A DNA stretch of 64,000 bases from Sphingobium sp. HWE2-09 (GTDB taxonomy: Bacteria > Pseudomonadota > Alphaproteobacteria > Sphingomonadales > Sphingomonadaceae). The stretch covers positions 558,001 to 622,000 of the forward strand of contig NZ_JAYKZX010000003.1 of assembly GCF_035989265.1 (NCBI RefSeq), in the 5' to 3' direction. Under the pieces are notes generated by a model. It ran no database searches. It saw only the letters and a list, made by a program, of their open reading frames with translations, and was not told the DNA's origin. Position 1 is the first letter of the stretch. Every line of letters begins with the position of its first letter. Of this stretch, positions 56,265 through 64,000 are shown piece by piece. The position numbers and the translations under genes were made by a program.

Positions 56265-56289
56265 TCTTCATTTCGACAATCGTCTGGGC

Positions 56290-56451
56290 TTACTTCAGGT
56301 TGCCCGAAACGTTGTTGAAGGTGCCGCCGAGCTTGGTGCCCAGGCTGGTCATCGCGGCGATCGCAGCGACGGCGATCAGAGCGGCGATGAGGCCGTATTC
56401 GATCGCGGTTGCACCCTTGTTGTTCTTCAGCATGTTACGGACGAACTTCAT
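56290..56451 (-). CDS. Flp family type IVb pilin (53 aa)
   Basis: A short prepilin: MKFVRNMLKNNKG, then ATAIEYGLIAALIAVAAIAA. The expected cleavage is after the Gly before ATAIEYG, with the conserved Glu at +5 and Tyr at +6. AAGGAG precedes the ATG at 56451. A second Flp gene lies 138 bases upstream on the same strand. No tad/cpa assembly genes are in the window. Confidence 0.92.
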   Translation of the reverse strand: MKFVRNMLKNNKGATAIEYGLIAALIAVAAIAAMTSLGTKLGGTFNNVSGNLK

Positions 56452-56589
56452 GTGACGTCTCCTTAAAAAGATTTCTGCGTTCAACTACCCGGCCGCCCCG
56501 AATGTGTATTTGTGGTCAGCAAGCATCGAATTAGACACACTCGGTTGAAAAACTCTTAATGCGATATCGCGGCTGTCAAATATTGATGG

Positions 56590-56775
56590 TTAATGCTTGG
56601 TGACTTCGGTTGCGACGTTGTTCCACATGCCGGTGGTCTTGGTGGCGACGTTGTTCAGCGCCGCGACCATGGCGAGCACGATCACCGCGATGATCAGCCC
56701 ATATTCGACCGCCGTCGCGCCGCGCTCGCATCGCATCAGCCCCCATCGGGCAAGCATTTCGACAAGCGCGCGCAT
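56590..56775 (-). CDS. Flp family type IVb pilin, second copy (61 aa)
   Basis: MRALVEMLARWGLMRCERG, then ATAVEYGLIIAVIVLAMVAA, with the same prepilin site and Glu-Tyr pair as the neighbouring pilin. It differs in a longer leader and an extra Cys before the cleavage site. The 138-base gap to the other pilin is A/T-rich and probably has a promoter of its own. Confidence 0.88.
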   Translation of the reverse strand: MRALVEMLARWGLMRCERGATAVEYGLIIAVIVLAMVAALNNVATKTTGMWNNVATEVTKH

Positions 56776-56858
56776 AGAAATCCCCGTTTCGCTACAGACA
56801 GTCCCCGACAGACGTGTAAAGGAAGCACGGTTAACAAAGCCCTCCCGACTGGACCGAT

Positions 56859-57266
56859 ATGCCGTCTTTTTCTCCCCTGCTGGTAGTCGCCGTAGCGTTG
56901 ATCGACGCCGACGGCCGCGTGCTGTTGCAACAGCGTCCGCCCGGCAAGGCGATGGCGGGATTGTGGGAATTTCCCGGCGGGAAGGTGGAGCCGGGCGAGA
57001 CGCCCGAAGCGGCGCTGGTGCGCGAGTTGGAAGAAGAATTGGGGATCGAGACGCACAGCAGTTGCCTGGCGCCCGCGACCTTCGCCAGCGAGGCGCTGGG
57101 CGACCGGCATTTGCTGTTGCTGCTTTATGTCTGTCGCAAGTGGACGGGGGTGCCGGAGGCGCGCCATGCGACGGCGCTTACCTGGCTGAAGCCCGCGCAA
57201 ATGTATGCGCTCGACATGCCACCGGCGGACCTGCCGCTGATCGGGCTGCTGGACGCGCTGCTGTAG
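56859..57266 (+). CDS. mutT: MutT-type Nudix hydrolase (8-oxo-dGTP diphosphatase-like)
   Basis: A 135-aa Nudix enzyme. The Nudix box is complete: GGKVEPGETPEAALVRELEE followed by ELGI. RPPGKAMAGLWEFPGGKVE precedes it as in MutT, so removal of oxidised dGTP from the nucleotide pool is likely. It is divergent from the Flp pilin genes with 83 bases between starts. Confidence 0.9.
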   Translation: MPSFSPLLVVAVALIDADGRVLLQQRPPGKAMAGLWEFPGGKVEPGETPEAALVRELEEELGIETHSSCLAPATFASEALGDRHLLLLLYVCRKWTGVPEARHATALTWLKPAQMYALDMPPADLPLIGLLDALL

Positions 57267-57288
57267 CGGCCTTGGGGGTTTAGAATGT

Positions 57289-57364
57289 ACCCCGGCGCAG
57301 GCCGGGGGCTACGATTTCTGGCGCAGCGCGTGCGACCCTGGACCCCGGCCTGCGCCGGGGAACA
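57289..57364. repeat. Dispersed repeat hairpin, GGGGTCCAG family (copy 4)
   Basis: Starts with CCCCGGCGCAGGCCGGGG and ends with GGACCCCGGCCTGCGCCGGG followed by GAACAGG. It fills the convergent spacer between mutT and bfr. Confidence 0.85.
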
Positions 57365-57372
57365 GGCAAGGA

Positions 57373-57852
57373 TCAGTCCTCTTTCGCTTTGCTCTGTAGC
57401 TGGACATAGTTCTGGATGCCCATGCGTTCGATCATTTCGAACTGGGTTTCCAGCGTGTCGACATGCTCTTCCTCGCTTTCGAGGATATATTGGAACAGGT
57501 CGCGGCTGACGAAGTCGCGAATCGATTCGCAATAGGCGATTGCGTCGCGCAGCACCGGCAGCGCTTCATATTCGAGTTCGAGGTCGGACTTGAGGATTTC
57601 CTCGACCGTCTCGCCGATCTTCAGGCGACCGAGCAGCTGGAAATTGGGCAGGCCATCAAGGAACAGGATGCGTTCGGCGACCTTGTCCGCATGTTTCATC
57701 TCATCGATGGATTCTTCATATTCGAACTTGGCCAGCTTTTCGATGCCCCAATGGTTGAGCATACGATAGTGGAGGAAATATTGGTTAATCGCGGTCAGCT
57801 CATTTTTGAGCACCTTGTTCAGATATTCGATGACCTTGGCGTCGCCCTTCAT
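57373..57852 (-). CDS. bfr: Bacterioferritin
   Basis: A 159-aa iron-storage subunit of a 24-mer. [20 protein letters not shown] and [20 protein letters not shown] start the four-helix bundle. Glu18, Glu51 and His54 of the ferroxidase centre and Met52, the heme ligand, are present ([20 protein letters not shown]). bfd lies 159 bases upstream on the same strand. Confidence 0.95.
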   Translation of the reverse strand: MKGDAKVIEYLNKVLKNELTAINQYFLHYRMLNHWGIEKLAKFEYEESIDEMKHADKVAERILFLDGLPNFQLLGRLKIGETVEEILKSDLELEYEALPVLRDAIAYCESIRDFVSRDLFQYILESEEEHVDTLETQFEMIERMGIQNYVQLQSKAKED

Positions 57853-58011
57853 GGCGCTATACTCCGGATATTGGGGAATGCCGGACGTATATCGTTTCGG
57901 ACGCGCGCTGTTAAGTCGAAAACCCTTGGAAATCAGGGATTTTTAGCCACGCTATTGCGTGATGATCGCGACTGCCGAATGCGGCTGCTTCGCAATGCCG
58001 CTGAGCGCCGC

Positions 58012-58182
58012 TTAGGCCGACGCGCGTTCCGCGGCGATGATGGTGCGGGCGAAGGGTACGCACTGGCCGCATTTGGGGCGGCGGCCATATTGGGCATAGG
58101 CGCTGCACGGGGTGTCGGCGCCGTTGCGCGCCGCTTCCCGCAGGTCTTTTTCACGAATGGCATTACAGATGCAGACGACCAT
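58012..58182 (-). CDS. bfd: Bacterioferritin-associated ferredoxin (2Fe-2S)
   Basis: A 56-aa protein with four cysteines spaced CxC near the N-terminus (MVVCICNAI) and CxxC near residue 38 (RRPKCGQCVPFAR), the Bfd arrangement for one 2Fe-2S cluster. Bfd reduces ferric iron in bacterioferritin for release. AGGAGAG precedes the ATG at 58182. It lies upstream of bfr in the same direction. Confidence 0.92.
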   Translation of the reverse strand: MVVCICNAIREKDLREAARNGADTPCSAYAQYGRRPKCGQCVPFARTIIAAERASA

Positions 58183-58241
58183 CGAAGACACTCTCCTGAT
58201 TGGAGAGAGATAGCGTGTCTGATAATGGGTCGCAATAGTAA

Positions 58242-59498
58242 TCAAACGCTTTTGCGAATCTTTTGCGGTCGGCCGTTGATGAGGCTGCGCCACAGCCATT
58301 CTGCCGGACCCAGCGCGAATCGGGCGGCATAGGGTTCCGACCAGACCAGCATCGCCGCCCAGCCGCCCAGCACGAACAGCGGCAGCAGGGCGGGCGGGAC
58401 ATGGGCGAACAGGCCAAGACCCCAGCCGTAGAAGAGCGCGGTCATGATGAGGCTGGTCGCCAGATAGTTGCTGAGCGCCAGTCGCCCCGTCGCTGCGAGC
58501 CGATCGACCAGCCAATGGCTGCGGTGGCGGGCGAGCAGCCAGAGGATGAGCGCAGCCCAGCCGACCGTCAGCGGAATGCGGAAGGGCAGCGACCAGGCGA
58601 GCGCGACGCCATAGGCAGGCAGCGCCGCAAAGCCGCTGATCGCTACCCACAACGCCATGGCGCCCATGGGCGGCACGCCGATCAGGAAGCAATGGCGCGC
58701 GGTGCGGCGATATTGCTCCGCATCCCAGCGGCCGGTGAGGAAGCCGCCCTTGAGCATCGCCATGCCCAGCAGCATGAAGCCCATGGTTTCGAAGGCGGTA
58801 AACAGGAAGCCCCAGAGCCAGTCGCCCGGCATCCCAGCCAGCTTATGCTGGACGATCGCGCCGAAGCTGCCGCGATAGGTGGCGATTTCCGCCTGGGTCG
58901 TGGGGCTGGCGGGATCGGCCAGAGCGGCGATGAAGGTGGCATAGCTTTCGCGCACAGGCAGGCCCGCGCCGGGCGCCATGGCGGCGTGATGCCAGAGGTA
59001 GAGGCTGACGATGAAGGCGGCGACGAGCAGGAACTGGGCGAGGAAGAAGAGCAGGGCGCGCTTGACCAGGGCGAAGGGTTCGAGGCCCACGAACAGCAGC
59101 GCGAACAGGCTGACCAGCGCATAGACGCGCAGGATGTCGCCCCACCAGAGCAGGAAGAAATGGGCGCAGCCGATGACGAACAGCCAGCCCGCGCGGACCA
59201 TCTGCGCGCGGCGGCCATCGCGCCCGGCCATTTCCTCCCGGTCGATCAGCAGCAGCATCGACGCGCCGAATAGCAGGGCGAACAGGCCGCGCATCTTGCC
59301 GTCCACGAAGATCAGGCTGATCGCCCAGGCGGCGATGTCCGCGGCCGAGGACGGCCCCGCCACCGCCGGGTTGAAATAGGCGTTTTGCGGCAGGGCGAAG
59401 GCGGTGATGTTCATCCACAATATCCCCAGCACCGCGCAGCCGCGCAGCACGTCCATTGCCCAGATACGGGGGGCGGGGTTGCGGGCGGAGGCGGTCAT
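58242..59498 (-). CDS. DUF418 domain-containing membrane protein
   Basis: A 418-aa polytopic protein with about ten helices. It opens IWAMDVLRGCAVLGILWMNI and shows IFVDGKMRGLFALLFGASML and LSNYLATSLIMTALFYGWGL, which are the hallmarks of DUF418 proteins (YeiB-like). These are predicted transporters or acyltransferase-like membrane proteins with no proven role. The ATG at 59498 follows AGGA; an upstream ATG at 59528 has no such site. Confidence 0.9.
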   Translation of the reverse strand: MTASARNPAPRIWAMDVLRGCAVLGILWMNITAFALPQNAYFNPAVAGPSSAADIAAWAISLIFVDGKMRGLFALLFGASMLLLIDREEMAGRDGRRAQMVRAGWLFVIGCAHFFLLWWGDILRVYALVSLFALLFVGLEPFALVKRALLFFLAQFLLVAAFIVSLYLWHHAAMAPGAGLPVRESYATFIAALADPASPTTQAEIATYRGSFGAIVQHKLAGMPGDWLWGFLFTAFETMGFMLLGMAMLKGGFLTGRWDAEQYRRTARHCFLIGVPPMGAMALWVAISGFAALPAYGVALAWSLPFRIPLTVGWAALILWLLARHRSHWLVDRLAATGRLALSNYLATSLIMTALFYGWGLGLFAHVPPALLPLFVLGGWAAMLVWSEPYAARFALGPAEWLWRSLINGRPQKIRKSV

Positions 59499-59557
59499 GG
59501 TGGATGGTCCTGCAAAGGGGCTGGTCATGGAGCGACGGCTCTGTCATCCGCCTAGCC

Positions 59558-60336
59558 ATGATTGATGGCTCCATGCAATGGCGCAAGCAACGGATAAGGG
59601 ACGCCTTTGGCGCGGCGGCGGCACATTATGACCGCCATGCCGGGCCGCAGCGGCTGGCGGCAGGGCTGGTCGCGGATTTGGCCCAGCGGCAGAAGCCGGA
59701 CGGCGTGGGGCGGATATTGGAGATCGGTTGCGGCACCGGGTTTCTGACGCGGGATATCCAGGCGCGCTGGCCGGGGGCGGAACTGGTGGCGACCGATATC
59801 GCGCCCGGCATGCTGGAACAGGCGGCGTCCAACGGCCGGGTAGCGGGGCGGTTCATGATGATGGACGGGGAAGCGCCATCGTTTGAGGGGCCGTGGTTCG
59901 ACCTGATCCTGTCCAGCCTGGCGTTTCAGTGGTTCGATGATCTGGCCGCGGCGATCGCGCGGTTGGTAGCTTTGCTGCGGCCGGGGGGAGCCTGATCTTT
60001 TCGACCATGGGGCAGGGCAGTTTCGCCCGTTGGCGCGCGGCGCATGCGGCGTGCGGGCTGGAGGCGGGGGTGCCGGATTATCCGTCGATCGATGCGCTGC
60101 GGGCGATGCTGGCGGGTCATGCAGACAGCTTCGTGTTTGATGAGGATTATGCGCTGGGTTGTGGCGGGGCGCGGGGGTTGATCGCGCATTTGAAGGGCAT
60201 CGGCGCGGTGGTGCCGAGCGAGGGGCACAAGCCGCTCAGTCCGGGCGATCTGCGGCGGGTGATGGCGGCGTTCGATGCGGATGGCGGGGACGATGGCTAT
60301 CAGGTCTTGTTTGGGCGGGTGACCCGGGCGGATTAG
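59558..60336 (+). pseudogene. bioC: bioC-like malonyl-ACP O-methyltransferase, broken by a one-base frameshift
   Basis: A SAM methyltransferase of about 259 aa when the frame is repaired. The first part has IRDAFGAAAAHYDRHAGPQR, the SAM motif ILEIGCGTGFLTRDI and LSSLAFQWFDDL. After LLRPGG the frame stops at 59993. The other frame continues LIFSTMGQGSFARWRAAH and ends with LKGIGAVVPSEGHKPLSPGD then LRRVMAAFD, which are typical C-terminal BioC segments. The break is a run of six Gs at 59983-59988 where seven are needed. BioC primes biotin synthesis by methylating malonyl-ACP. An alternative start is at 59573. Confidence 0.82.
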
Positions 60337-60489
60337 GGCTTAACTTCGCACATTTCCCGCTGATTTCGACATATTATTGCTTGCGTTTGATCCTATTGGA
60401 AAGTTAAGGCGCCAATATAGCGTCGGTTCGGTTTGTAGGACAGCGGGGCCATGGTTGCGTGGCTGGCCTTCGCCTGCCAATCCTGTCTC

Positions 60490-61026
60490 ATGCCTATGAT
60501 GCCTCTTTCTATCCGCCTTGCGCAGCCTGCCGATGTGGTCGCGCTGTCCGCGCTCAAGCTGGCGGCTTTCCGCGAGACGTTTCTCGACGGGTTCGCCATT
60601 CCCTATCCGCCCGCCGACCTCGCGCTGTTCGAGGCGGATAGTTATGGCGTGGCGACGGTCGCGCGGGAACTGGCCGACCCGTCGCACGCGACCTGGGTGG
60701 CGGAAGGAGCGGACGGGCGGTTGCTGGCCTATGCGCATGTCGGGCCGTGCAAATTGCCGCATCCCGACGCTGCGGCGGAGCATGGGGAATTATATCAGCT
60801 TTATGCGCTTAATGCCGGGCAGGGGCAGGGCGTGGGGCGGGCGTTGATGGATGTGGCGCTGGATTGGCTGGCGGCGAACAGACCGGGGCCGGTGTGGCTG
60901 GGCGTATGGTCCGGCAATGATCGCGCGCAGGCGGTTTATGCCAGGCGCGGGTTCGTGAAGGTTGGTGGGTATGGTTTCCCGGTCGGGGCTTGGACGGACC
61001 GGGAGTATATTTTTCGGCGGGGGTAG
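60490..61026 (+). CDS. GNAT family N-acetyltransferase
   Basis: A 178-aa acetyltransferase. SIRLAQPADVVALSALKLAA starts the domain, and YQLYALNAGQGQGVGRALMD is the acetyl-CoA binding loop (motif A), followed by LGVWSGNDRAQAVYARRGFV (motif B). The substrate is unknown. Several in-frame ATGs exist (60490, 60496, 60499); no good ribosome-binding site separates them. Confidence 0.85.
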   Translation: MPMMPLSIRLAQPADVVALSALKLAAFRETFLDGFAIPYPPADLALFEADSYGVATVARELADPSHATWVAEGADGRLLAYAHVGPCKLPHPDAAAEHGELYQLYALNAGQGQGVGRALMDVALDWLAANRPGPVWLGVWSGNDRAQAVYARRGFVKVGGYGFPVGAWTDREYIFRRG

Positions 61027-61071
61027 GGGGCGATGGTTTGACGCTGCTGCCGCTTATGCCTTGTCACTATG

Positions 61072-61143
61072 CTGTTCCCCGGCGCAGGCCGGGGTCCAGT
61101 TCAGAGCGTGGGACTGGACCCCGGCGTTCGCCGGGGAACAGTG
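61072..61143. repeat. Dispersed repeat hairpin, GGGGTCCAG family (copy 5)
   Basis: The most complete copy: CTGTTCCCCGGCGCAGGCCG, then GGGTCCAGTTC, a short loop, GGACTGGACCCC and CGGCGTTCGCCGGGGAACAG. It forms a nearly perfect long palindrome between the convergent GNAT and purL genes. Confidence 0.92.
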
Positions 61144-61194
61144 CGCTATAGGCAGGCGCTATCACTCTGAGCCGTTTGTTTGGCGCGGTACGCT

Positions 61195-63372
61195 CTATAG
61201 TTCACTGTCCATCAGCGCCGGGAAGAAGCCTTCATGGGCGGCGCGCAGGGTGTCGAGGGTTACGCCTGCAACGCTGTCGCCGCCGACGGTGCCGATCTTC
61301 ACCGCGCCGGGGATGTCGACGCCCGCAGCAGCGGTGACGATATAGCGGCCCTGGTCTTCGCCGAAGGCCGAGGCGGTGGTAAGCGCGATGTCGAGGGTCG
61401 CGCCGATCTTGCCCGCCAGCGCCATTTCCGCGATCGTGACGATCAGGCCGCCGTCGCTGATGTCGTGGACGGCATTGGCCGTGCCTGCCAGGACGAGCGT
61501 GCGGACGGTGTCTGCGTTGGCGCGTTCGGCGGTCAGGTCGACCTTGGGCGCGTCACCCGCTTCGCGGCCCGCAATTTCGCGCAGCCATATGGTCTGGCCG
61601 AGGTGCGCGCCTTCGCCACCGATCAGCCAGATGGCGTCGCCTGCCGCCTTGAACGCGACGGTCGCCATGACGTCCACGTCGGCGAGCAGGCCGATGCCGC
61701 CGATCGCCGGGGTCGGCAGGATCGCCGAGCCGCCGCCGGTGGCTTTCGATTCGTTATAGAGCGAGACGTTGCCGCTCACGATCGGGAAATCCAACGCGCG
61801 GCAGGCGTCGCCCATGCCCTCCAGGCAGCCGGTCAACTGCGCCATGATTTCGGGGCGCTGCGGGTTGGCGAAGTTCAGGCAGTTGGTGACGGCCAGCGGC
61901 GTCGCGCCGACGGCGGAGAGGTTGCGATAGCATTCTGCGATCGCCTGCTTGCCGCCTTCATAGGGGTCGGCATAGCAATAGCGCGGGGTGCAATCCGTGC
62001 TGATCGCGATGCCCTTTTGGCTGCCATGGACGCGCACGACCGCGGCGTCGCCGCCGGGGCGCTGGACCGTGTCGGCGCCGACCATATGGTCATATTGTTC
62101 CCAGATCCAGCGGCGGCTGGCGATGTCGGGGCTGCCCATGAGCGTGACGAGGTCCGCGCCGATGTCGGCGCTTTGCGCGATGGCGCCCAGCGGCTCGACC
62201 TTCGACCAGATCTTGTATTCGTCCTTGGGCATGGCGGGACGGTCGTAGAGCGGCGCGTCGTCGGCCAGCGGGGCAAGCGGGATGTCGCACACCGTTTCGC
62301 CCTTGTGGATCAGCACCATGCGGCCGGTGTCGGTGACATGGCCGATGACCGCGAAGTCGAGTTCCCACTTCTGGAAAATGGCCTCGGCGAAATCCTCGCG
62401 GCCCGGCTTCAACACCATCAACATGCGCTCCTGCGATTCGGAGAGCATCATTTCATAGGTGGTCATGCCGGTTTCGCGCTGCGGCACGTCGTCCATGTTG
62501 AGCTGGATGCCGACGCCACCCTTCGACGCCATTTCGACGCTGGAGGAGGTAAGGCCCGCCGCGCCCATATCCTGGATCGCAACGATCGCATCGGACGCCA
62601 TGAGTTCCAGGCAGGCTTCGATCAGCAGCTTTTCGGTGAAAGGGTCGCCGACCTGCACGGTGGGGCGCTTGGCGTCGGCGTCGTCACCAAAGTCCGCGCT
62701 CGCCATCGTCGCGCCATGGATGCCGTCCCGGCCGGTCTTCGATCCCACATAGACGATCGGGTTGCCGATGCCGGACGCTGCCGAATAGAAAATCTTGTCG
62801 GTGTCGGCGACGCCCACGGTCATCGCGTTGACCAAGATATTGCCGTCATAGGCGGGGTGGAAATTCACCTCGCCACCCACGGTCGGCACGCCCACGCAAT
62901 TGCCGTAGCCGCCGATGCCGTGCACGACGCCCGCGATCAGATGCTTCATCTTGGGATGATCGGGGCGACCGAAGCGCAGCGCGTTCATGTTCGCTACCGG
63001 GCGCGCGCCCATGGTGAAGACGTCGCGCAGGATGCCGCCGACGCCCGTCGCCGCACCCTGATAGGGTTCGATATAGGACGGGTGGTTGTGGCTCTCCATC
63101 TTGAAGATCGCGGCCTGCCCGTCGCCGATGTCGACCACGCCGGCATTTTCGCCGGGGCCGCAAATGACCTGCGGGCCGGTGGTGGGCAGCTTCATCAGAT
63201 GGATCTTGGAGGATTTATACGAGCAATGCTCCGACCACATGACCGAGAATATGCCGAGTTCGGTGAGGTTCGGCTCGCGGCCGATCGCCTTCAATACGCG
63301 GTCATATTCTTCCGGGCTGAGGCCATGTTCGGCGACGACTTCCGGGGTGATTTGGGGCGCGGTGCTGGACAT
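61195..63372 (-). CDS. purL: Phosphoribosylformylglycinamidine synthase subunit PurL
   Basis: A 725-aa ATP-dependent subunit of the small (three-subunit) FGAM synthase, which works with PurS and PurQ in purine synthesis. The N-terminal [60 protein letters not shown] and [20 protein letters not shown] are diagnostic. Length matches the small form. The ATG at 63372 has AAAGG upstream; the frame is open to 63408 without conservation. Its partners are not in the window. Confidence 0.97.
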   Translation of the reverse strand: MSSTAPQITPEVVAEHGLSPEEYDRVLKAIGREPNLTELGIFSVMWSEHCSYKSSKIHLMKLPTTGPQVICGPGENAGVVDIGDGQAAIFKMESHNHPSYIEPYQGAATGVGGILRDVFTMGARPVANMNALRFGRPDHPKMKHLIAGVVHGIGGYGNCVGVPTVGGEVNFHPAYDGNILVNAMTVGVADTDKIFYSAASGIGNPIVYVGSKTGRDGIHGATMASADFGDDADAKRPTVQVGDPFTEKLLIEACLELMASDAIVAIQDMGAAGLTSSSVEMASKGGVGIQLNMDDVPQRETGMTTYEMMLSESQERMLMVLKPGREDFAEAIFQKWELDFAVIGHVTDTGRMVLIHKGETVCDIPLAPLADDAPLYDRPAMPKDEYKIWSKVEPLGAIAQSADIGADLVTLMGSPDIASRRWIWEQYDHMVGADTVQRPGGDAAVVRVHGSQKGIAISTDCTPRYCYADPYEGGKQAIAECYRNLSAVGATPLAVTNCLNFANPQRPEIMAQLTGCLEGMGDACRALDFPIVSGNVSLYNESKATGGGSAILPTPAIGGIGLLADVDVMATVAFKAAGDAIWLIGGEGAHLGQTIWLREIAGREAGDAPKVDLTAERANADTVRTLVLAGTANAVHDISDGGLIVTIAEMALAGKIGATLDIALTTASAFGEDQGRYIVTAAAGVDIPGAVKIGTVGGDSVAGVTLDTLRAAHEGFFPALMDSEL

Positions 63373-63729
63373 GTGCGCGCCTTTAGCGGGGGCGGGGGCG
63401 CAGGGCAATGGTGGGTGTGCGGGAGGCGGGCGGACTATTTATCCTCCCCAGCTTTTTCTGGGGAGGGGACCGCGGTACGCGGTGGAGGGGAAAATGCGCA
63501 ACGTCGCGCCATTCCCCTCCACCACGCTTCGCGCGGTCCCCCTCCCCACGCCTTCGGCGCAGGGAGGATTTTATGGTCGGCACATGACCCGATGGGAACG
63601 TCAACAGTCTTTTGTCCGGTGTTGCTTTCACTTCACCCCTGCAAAGAGATTTCGTTAACCTTTTCCCGGAACATTTCGTCTTGCGGGGTGGCGATTCGGC
63701 GTAGAGCGAATGCCGCAGAGAGGTGCAGG
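63373..63729. other. Intergenic region with CCCCTCC inverted repeat and small-gene promoter
   Basis: 357 bases with no convincing protein gene. It holds the purL leader, a long imperfect inverted repeat at 63441-63569, and an A/T-rich tract near 63605-63680 that probably includes the promoter of the 51-aa gene. Confidence 0.5.
63441..63569. repeat. Imperfect inverted repeat bounded by ATCCTCCC / GGGAGGAT
   Basis: The ends ATCCTCCC and GGGAGGAT are exact complements, and inside them GGGGAGGGGACCGCG and CGCGGTCCCCCTCCCC pair with small gaps. This resembles dispersed intergenic repeats seen in sphingomonads. Confidence 0.75.
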
Positions 63730-63885
63730 ATGAAGGGGAGCGATTTCTTCTATTTTTCCAGCCGCTGCCGAAAGCAGCGCCTGATGGCGCAGGCGTCCAC
63801 ATCGAAGCGAGCGCGGGACGTGCATCGCCAGTTGGCCAATGCCTATGCCGACCGGGCGACGCTGGCGATGCTCAACAGCGAATGA
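63730..63885 (+). CDS. Small conserved hypothetical protein (51 aa)
   Basis: A basic helical protein, MKGSDFFYFSSRCRKQRLMA, then QASTSKRARDVHRQLANAYA, ending DRATLAMLNSE. GTGCAGGA lies directly before the ATG. It shares with the 57-aa protein at 6020-6193 a pattern of AQ.S.S...RD...LA..YA.R and a similar size, so the two are probably paralogues. Function is unknown. Confidence 0.65.
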   Translation: MKGSDFFYFSSRCRKQRLMAQASTSKRARDVHRQLANAYADRATLAMLNSE

Positions 63886-63903
63886 GCGCCGTCGAGGTGG
63901 CAA

Positions 63904-63937
63904 GAAAAAGGCCGGACCTTTAGGGGAGGTCCGGCCT
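63904..63937 (-). terminator. Terminator for a reverse-strand gene entering from the right edge
   Basis: AGGCCGGACCT pairs perfectly with AGGTCCGGCCT around seven bases. On the reverse strand it is followed by a T run. It lies 27 bases beyond the presumed stop at 63964-63966. Confidence 0.75.
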
Positions 63938-63963
63938 GGTCATGAAAAAATGGGCTGTCCGGA

Positions 63964-64000
63964 TCAGACGTGGCAGGCCTTGGCGTCCTTGCCCGGCACG
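63964..64000 (-). CDS. C-terminal end of an unidentified gene (partial)
   Basis: The last 11 codons before a TGA read VPGKDAKACHV on the reverse strand. A terminator hairpin lies directly downstream, which supports a real gene end. Too little sequence is present to name the product. Confidence 0.35.
   Translation of the reverse strand, partial: VPGKDAKACHV

Noticed and set aside
61234..63885. An 883-codon forward frame opposite purL
   Set aside because: Antisense to purL. Only the last 51 codons, behind their own ribosome-binding site, look like a real gene.

Overview
The window looks like a chromosomal segment of an alphaproteobacterium of the order Sphingomonadales (Sphingobium/Sphingomonas-like). 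The reasons are the high GC content of almost all coding sequence, the gene set and order (sucC-etfB-etfA; TSUP transporter with a TIGR02186 partner; UrcA and DUF4019 proteins), alphaproteobacterial SOS boxes of the form GTTC-N7-GTTC, and an envelope-biogenesis cluster in which fabZ follows skp directly with no lpxD, lpxA or lpxB. The last point fits organisms that use glycosphingolipids instead of lipid A. No rRNA, tRNA or CRISPR array was seen.

Layout. 1-6.6 kb: end of a DUF3422 gene, a TIGR02186/TSUP transporter pair, an NfrA/NfrB-like glycosyltransferase pair, divergent nhaA, and small genes. 7.1-10.2 kb: sucC, etfB and etfA behind an 18-bp palindrome, closed by a strong terminator. 10.2-16.2 kb: small envelope proteins, a cold-shock protein, and an accessory zone with two back-to-back toxin-antitoxin loci (ParE-type and VapBC) followed by a distinctly AT-rich two-gene operon (a DUF4747-like protein plus a polytopic membrane protein). 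16.2-23.4 kb: uvrA, disrupted by a one-base loss in a G run, its SOS box, a Tat-exported sulfatase, a second copy of the uvrA leader downstream of the sulfatase, a membrane-tethered LuxR-type regulator and a UrcA protein. 23.5-33.4 kb: crotonase, gph, glmU, a phosphoesterase, a third TA pair, glmS, a GNAT-nitrilase fusion and icd.

33.5-48 kb: psd-pssA (phosphatidylethanolamine synthesis), a small membrane protein behind an SOS-like box, then the long forward cluster rpsB-tsf-(EF-hand protein)-pyrH-frr-uppS-cdsA-dxr-rseP-bamA-skp-fabZ. It links translation, isoprenoid and phospholipid precursors and outer-membrane protein assembly. 48-64 kb: rpmE, aroK-aroB, a conserved 62-aa/605-aa/xerD/accA string, an M48-LysM protease, two Flp pilins, a MutT protein, bfd-bfr iron storage, a DUF418 protein, a frameshifted bioC, a GNAT protein, purL and a small conserved gene.

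Intergenic spaces carry at least three families of dispersed GC-rich repeats: long hairpins around CCCCGGC, a CTCGCTGCCCCTCCCGC family, and a 25-bp unit around CGACAGGCTCAGCCCGAACG. The two frameshifted genes, uvrA and bioC, both lack one G from what should be a run of seven Gs. This points to a homopolymer sequencing or assembly error, with strand slippage as the alternative. The main candidates for undescribed biology are the AT-rich DUF4747/membrane operon with its operator-like palindrome, the small membrane protein behind an SOS-like box, and the duplicated uvrA leader beside the sulfatase gene.
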